Source: Quercus robur (lineage: Eukaryota > Streptophyta > Magnoliopsida > Fagales > Fagaceae). Taken from it: a stretch of DNA of 64,000 nt. Location of the stretch: positions 32,366,001 through 32,430,000 of the forward strand of contig NC_065539.1 of NCBI RefSeq assembly GCF_932294415.1, read 5' to 3'. The notes under the pieces are model-generated. The model saw nothing but the letters and a program-made list of their open reading frames with translations, was not told the origin of the DNA and did no database searches. This document shows positions 61,025 through 64,000 of this stretch, piece after piece (position 1 is the first letter of the stretch; each line of letters opens with the position of its first letter). The translations under genes and the position numbers were made by a program.

Positions 61025-63719
61025 CTACTTTTTTAATTTTGCGTCGGCCACGTCCTGGGAAGGCAGAACGGGATCAGTTTCGACGCCCAGGAGGATAGTC
61101 CCTTCTGGGGAAGGCTGAACAGGGTCAGTGTCGGTACTCTTGGGGACCATAGCAAGAGGAATTGCCTGTAGGGGCTGGGCAAGTATGGCTGGCTCCTCAG
61201 CATTAGGCGTCTGAATGCCAACCACGGGCTCAGTAACCTCTTTGGGTACCTCGAGATCCGTACGCTGAGATGTTTCTATTACATCCTGAAGTTCACCCTC
61301 TTTAAGCGTCTCGCTAGGAGAGGCGCCAACCTATACGGTTTCCGACTGAGTGACCCCTTCCTCGAATTGGTCGCTCACAGCCACGGAGCTGGTGGAGGTG
61401 GCCTCACGGATGGCTGTAGGGTAGAATATGTTCTCCGCTTTCCACAAATCGGATGAAGCATTCACCCCGGCTCACTTCAAGGCCTCTTTCCAAACCTGGG
61501 AGCAGTAAAGCCTGCATACTCTAGGAATCTGGGCTTTAAGGATGGCTTGGGTTTTAGCTACCCTCGCATTATAACCATCATCCTCGGCCGTTTCCTTGGC
61601 AGCCTCAGCCTCGTTTCTGGCAAACTCGGCCTCCCGCTTGGCCTTTATGGCTTCGTCACGGGCATACTCCGCGACACCTTTGTCATGCTCTGCCGTGACC
61701 AGTCTTTTATTTAAGTCATCGATCAGCTCCTTGGCTATTCGCAACTGATCCTCAGCTTCTAGCAGGCGCTTTGTTTGATCCTCGGCCTGTTTTTGAGCTC
61801 TAGCTAAACCCGCCGAGGCGTTATCCCTTTCTCGGATAACGTCTGTTAGGGCAGTCTTAGCCTTGGCAAGGTCTTCCTCAGAAGCTTGGAGAGTCCGCGC
61901 GGCCACTAAGCGCTTGGAGCGTTCATTCTCGGCCGCCTTACTCTTATTGTTCACCTCTTCCTCCATCCTATAGGTGGCCTGGAGAGCCTGTCAAGGGAGA
62001 TAAATACATCGTGAATGACAAACCGGGAGTGAGAGTTAATAAAGTTTTAGGTTTCAAGAGCCTTACCATGCCCAGGTACCTCTTCGTACTGAGGAAGACC
62101 TCCTGCATCCTCATTTTCTTCAACCCATCCATGTCGGTGGGAAGTAGCATGGTTCTCCCTAGTGCGTCTGCCATGTAACCACCCTCGCCATCTCCAAGGT
62201 CCCTCATGGACGCGGTTTCTAGCAGTGGACCCCCGTGGAGCATTGGGGCGGGAAGCCAGGCGCTTGGCGAGAATTGGGCCTCGATACCCTTTCCCTTGCC
62301 TTGGGAGGGTTGGACTTCGGTCTCCTTACCCTTGTTTTGGTGTCCAATCTTTAATTGCTTCACACGCGGGGCTTCCTCCCTTTCCTTAGAAGGTTGGAAC
62401 TTTCCCCCATCCACGGTTTCCCTACCCTTGGGACTCCTCTTCCTCTTTGAATCAGTGCTCTCCGGCCGAGGAGGCAGAGCTGGTGGGGGAGAAGCAGGAA
62501 GTTTGGGGCGAGGGGATTGTGGCTGTGACTTTGAGGAGGATGACCTAGTCTGGATAGCCTGGGGCGGAGGTGGTGGGGAAGGAGCATTGGGTTGTGGCGT
62601 TCCCTGCGCACCCTTCCCTAGTTGACCCTCGAGGAGTTCGAGTAGGGTGGTCAGGGGCTTTCTCTTGAGTCCCATCTCGGCTTGAGAAGATGTGCCTACT
62701 GATGACAATTCTGCCTCGGACAAGGCTGGGTCACCTATATCACCAGGAGGATCCTCGGATTGGTTGGCTAGGTCAAACACCCCAAACCCTTCCTCGGGCT
62801 GATCTAACTCGCCTTCGTCCTCCGTTATTTGATGAGACGAGGAGGGGCCCACCAGTGGGATGCTCTCTGGGACAGATGGTACTTTAGAGATTAGAAATCC
62901 TGTCTCGACCACGGTAATTTTTGGAAGCCGAGGGCGGCTCTCGCTGATCACGTGCCTAGGGTCGGCGAATGACTTCTGAACAGGAGCGTACCCTAATATT
63001 TTGTGAGCGGCTCGGACTTGACCATCTCCGTCATTTACCAAAACTGCCGCTTGTAGAACGGTCTCCAAGTCCACCCGGTTGACTAAGTGAAAATGCCGTT
63101 GATAAGCGTGTGGATTTACAAAAGAAAAATACATATACATGGTTAGTTACCGAACCACATCAGATTAGAATGGCATAAAGGATCAGCGCCCTTCCATTCC
63201 CTATACCCCACCTGGTTTTCCTTCTACTATGGGGCACGGATTGCCATTATGCCATTCACCAGAGACGATAAGGAAATCTTTGTTTAACCCCTTGTTGGAA
63301 TCAGGGAGGCATTGAATTAGTCGGACCCTTTCGTCTCTTGTCTTCATGTAGTAGGATTTCTCCTTCAAATTTTGGAGATTATAACACCAATTCACGTCAT
63401 GGTGGGTCAGTCTTAACCCCATCTTTTCGTTTAAAGCATCCACGCAACCCAGAATCCTAAACATGTTGCCGGTGCACTGGGTGGGGGCTAATCGGAAGTG
63501 CCTGAGGTAACCCCTCGTTACCGGCCCCATAGGGATTCTCATACCCCCCTCTACAAAGGCGAGGATGGGAATTACTACCTCGCCCGTTTCCCTCTTATAG
63601 TGCCATTCCCCCATCTTACAATGCCTCAGACTCACGTTGAGAGGAATCCTGTAATCGGCGATGAACTTATTCATTGCCTCTTCAGTATCGACTAATTTCC
63701 TCAGTTTCGATTTGGCCAT
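61025..63719 (-). pseudogene. Spliced antisense additional ORF of the Gypsy element
   Basis: It lies opposite to the element's own direction. Segment 1 (63719-63201) starts MAKSKLRKLVDTEEAMNKFI and contains GYLRHFRLAPTQCTGNMFRI and DFLIVSGEWHNG. Segment 2 (about 63110-62067) opens with AYQRHFHLVNRVDLETVLQA and turns Pro/Ser/Lys-rich. A 79-bp GT-AG intron (62066-61988) rejoins in frame to segment 3 (61987-61025), a long coiled coil (ASEEDLAKAKTALTDVIRE, AEHDKGVAEYARDEAIKAKR). Two in-frame stops (TGA 61474-61472, TAG 61333-61331) cut the C-terminus. The acceptor of the first intron is unclear (TTTTGTAA where AG is expected). It resembles the 'putative gypsy-type transposon' proteins of plants; its function is unknown. 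Confidence 0.7.
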
Positions 63720-64000
63720 CTCTATGATTTATGAAACAAACCCAACCAGCGACGAGAGAAGAAAGGGAACCAGAGAAAAATAAACCCAGAAAAGAAAAAG
63801 TACGAGTTAATGGAGGTAAGGAACTTACATAAAAGAGGAAAGACGCTTTGGATGGACTTTTTGTGCTGGAGATAGACTTGAGTTTGGGCGAAAGTTCAGA
63901 TGAACCCAAGGTATACGCGCTAGAACTCTTAAGTGCAAAACTGAAGAGACAGATCCGTTCCAAAAAATCTTTTATACTTTCTAGGGTAACTGCACAAATT
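63720..64000 (-). other. Upstream region of the antisense ORF
   Basis: A minus-strand ORF (63963-63682) overlaps the start of the antisense gene in another frame and is not recognised. This is probably the 5' leader of the antisense transcript. Confidence 0.35.

Larger units (their letters stand above)
58914..64000 (+). mobile_element. Gypsy-type LTR retrotransposon, 5' part (runs off window)
   Basis: The 5' LTR (58914-59616) is followed by a primer-binding site, a tandem repeat array and a spliced antisense gene. No gag or pol is reached before the window ends. The order LTR, PBS, repeats, antisense ORF resembles the large Tat/Ogre-type Gypsy elements known to carry an extra ORF. The lineage is an inference because pol is not visible. 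Confidence 0.78.

Overview
The window looks like nuclear DNA of a dicot plant, probably a woody one. It is AT-rich, most of it is layered plant transposable elements, and it carries two ordinary intron-containing plant genes. I see no bacterial or organellar genes, no rRNA or tRNA genes and no CRISPR array. I cannot name the species from sequence alone.

Host genes. Both lie on the minus strand. (1) A complete nine-exon gene (43478 to 37185) encodes a 1161-residue B4-type Raf-like protein kinase with an N-terminal PB1 domain. (2) A complete four-exon gene (57922 to 51933) encodes a 328-residue aldo/keto reductase of the voltage-gated K+ channel beta-subunit family (KAB1-like). In Arabidopsis the consecutive loci AT1G04690 (KAB1) and AT1G04700 (a PB1-Raf kinase) are the same two families, so this looks like conserved gene order. 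The last KAB1 intron is about 4 kb and is mostly filled by an old LINE.

Left part (1 to about 30.5 kb). This is a non-coding sequence that was locally duplicated several times and then invaded. Invaders in order: a 5'-truncated LINE tail (361-514), a SINE (3123-3265), a non-autonomous CACTA element (4023-5145), a small A-tailed retroposon (5509-5699), a TIR element (5853-8873) hosting a MITE, a SINE and a dead LINE, a nest of inverted repeats (9425-10437), a complete but defective Copia retrotransposon (10720-15288), a structurally intact L1-type LINE with both ORFs open (16187-21977), a Pack-MULE carrying an EXO70 fragment (22345-23435), and a Helitron of about 6.4 kb carrying a bHLH exon fragment (23596-30017). 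Because the host unit is present more than once, several insertions can be compared with an uninterrupted copy.

Middle (30.5-37 kb) and between the genes (43.5-51.9 kb). These contain MITEs, a TIR element with a 32-bp tandem repeat, a Gypsy-like LTR fragment, a solo LTR with target duplication, a second long-TIR element and a long LTR-like repeat. I find no supported host genes there.

Right end (58.9-64 kb). A Gypsy-type retrotransposon enters in plus orientation (703-bp LTR, primer-binding site, ten 79-bp tandem repeats) and runs off the window. Its leader region carries a spliced gene on the opposite strand, an antisense additional ORF that is now interrupted by nonsense codons. The intact LINE, this antisense gene, the two gene-capturing transposons and the conserved gene pair are the items most worth following up.
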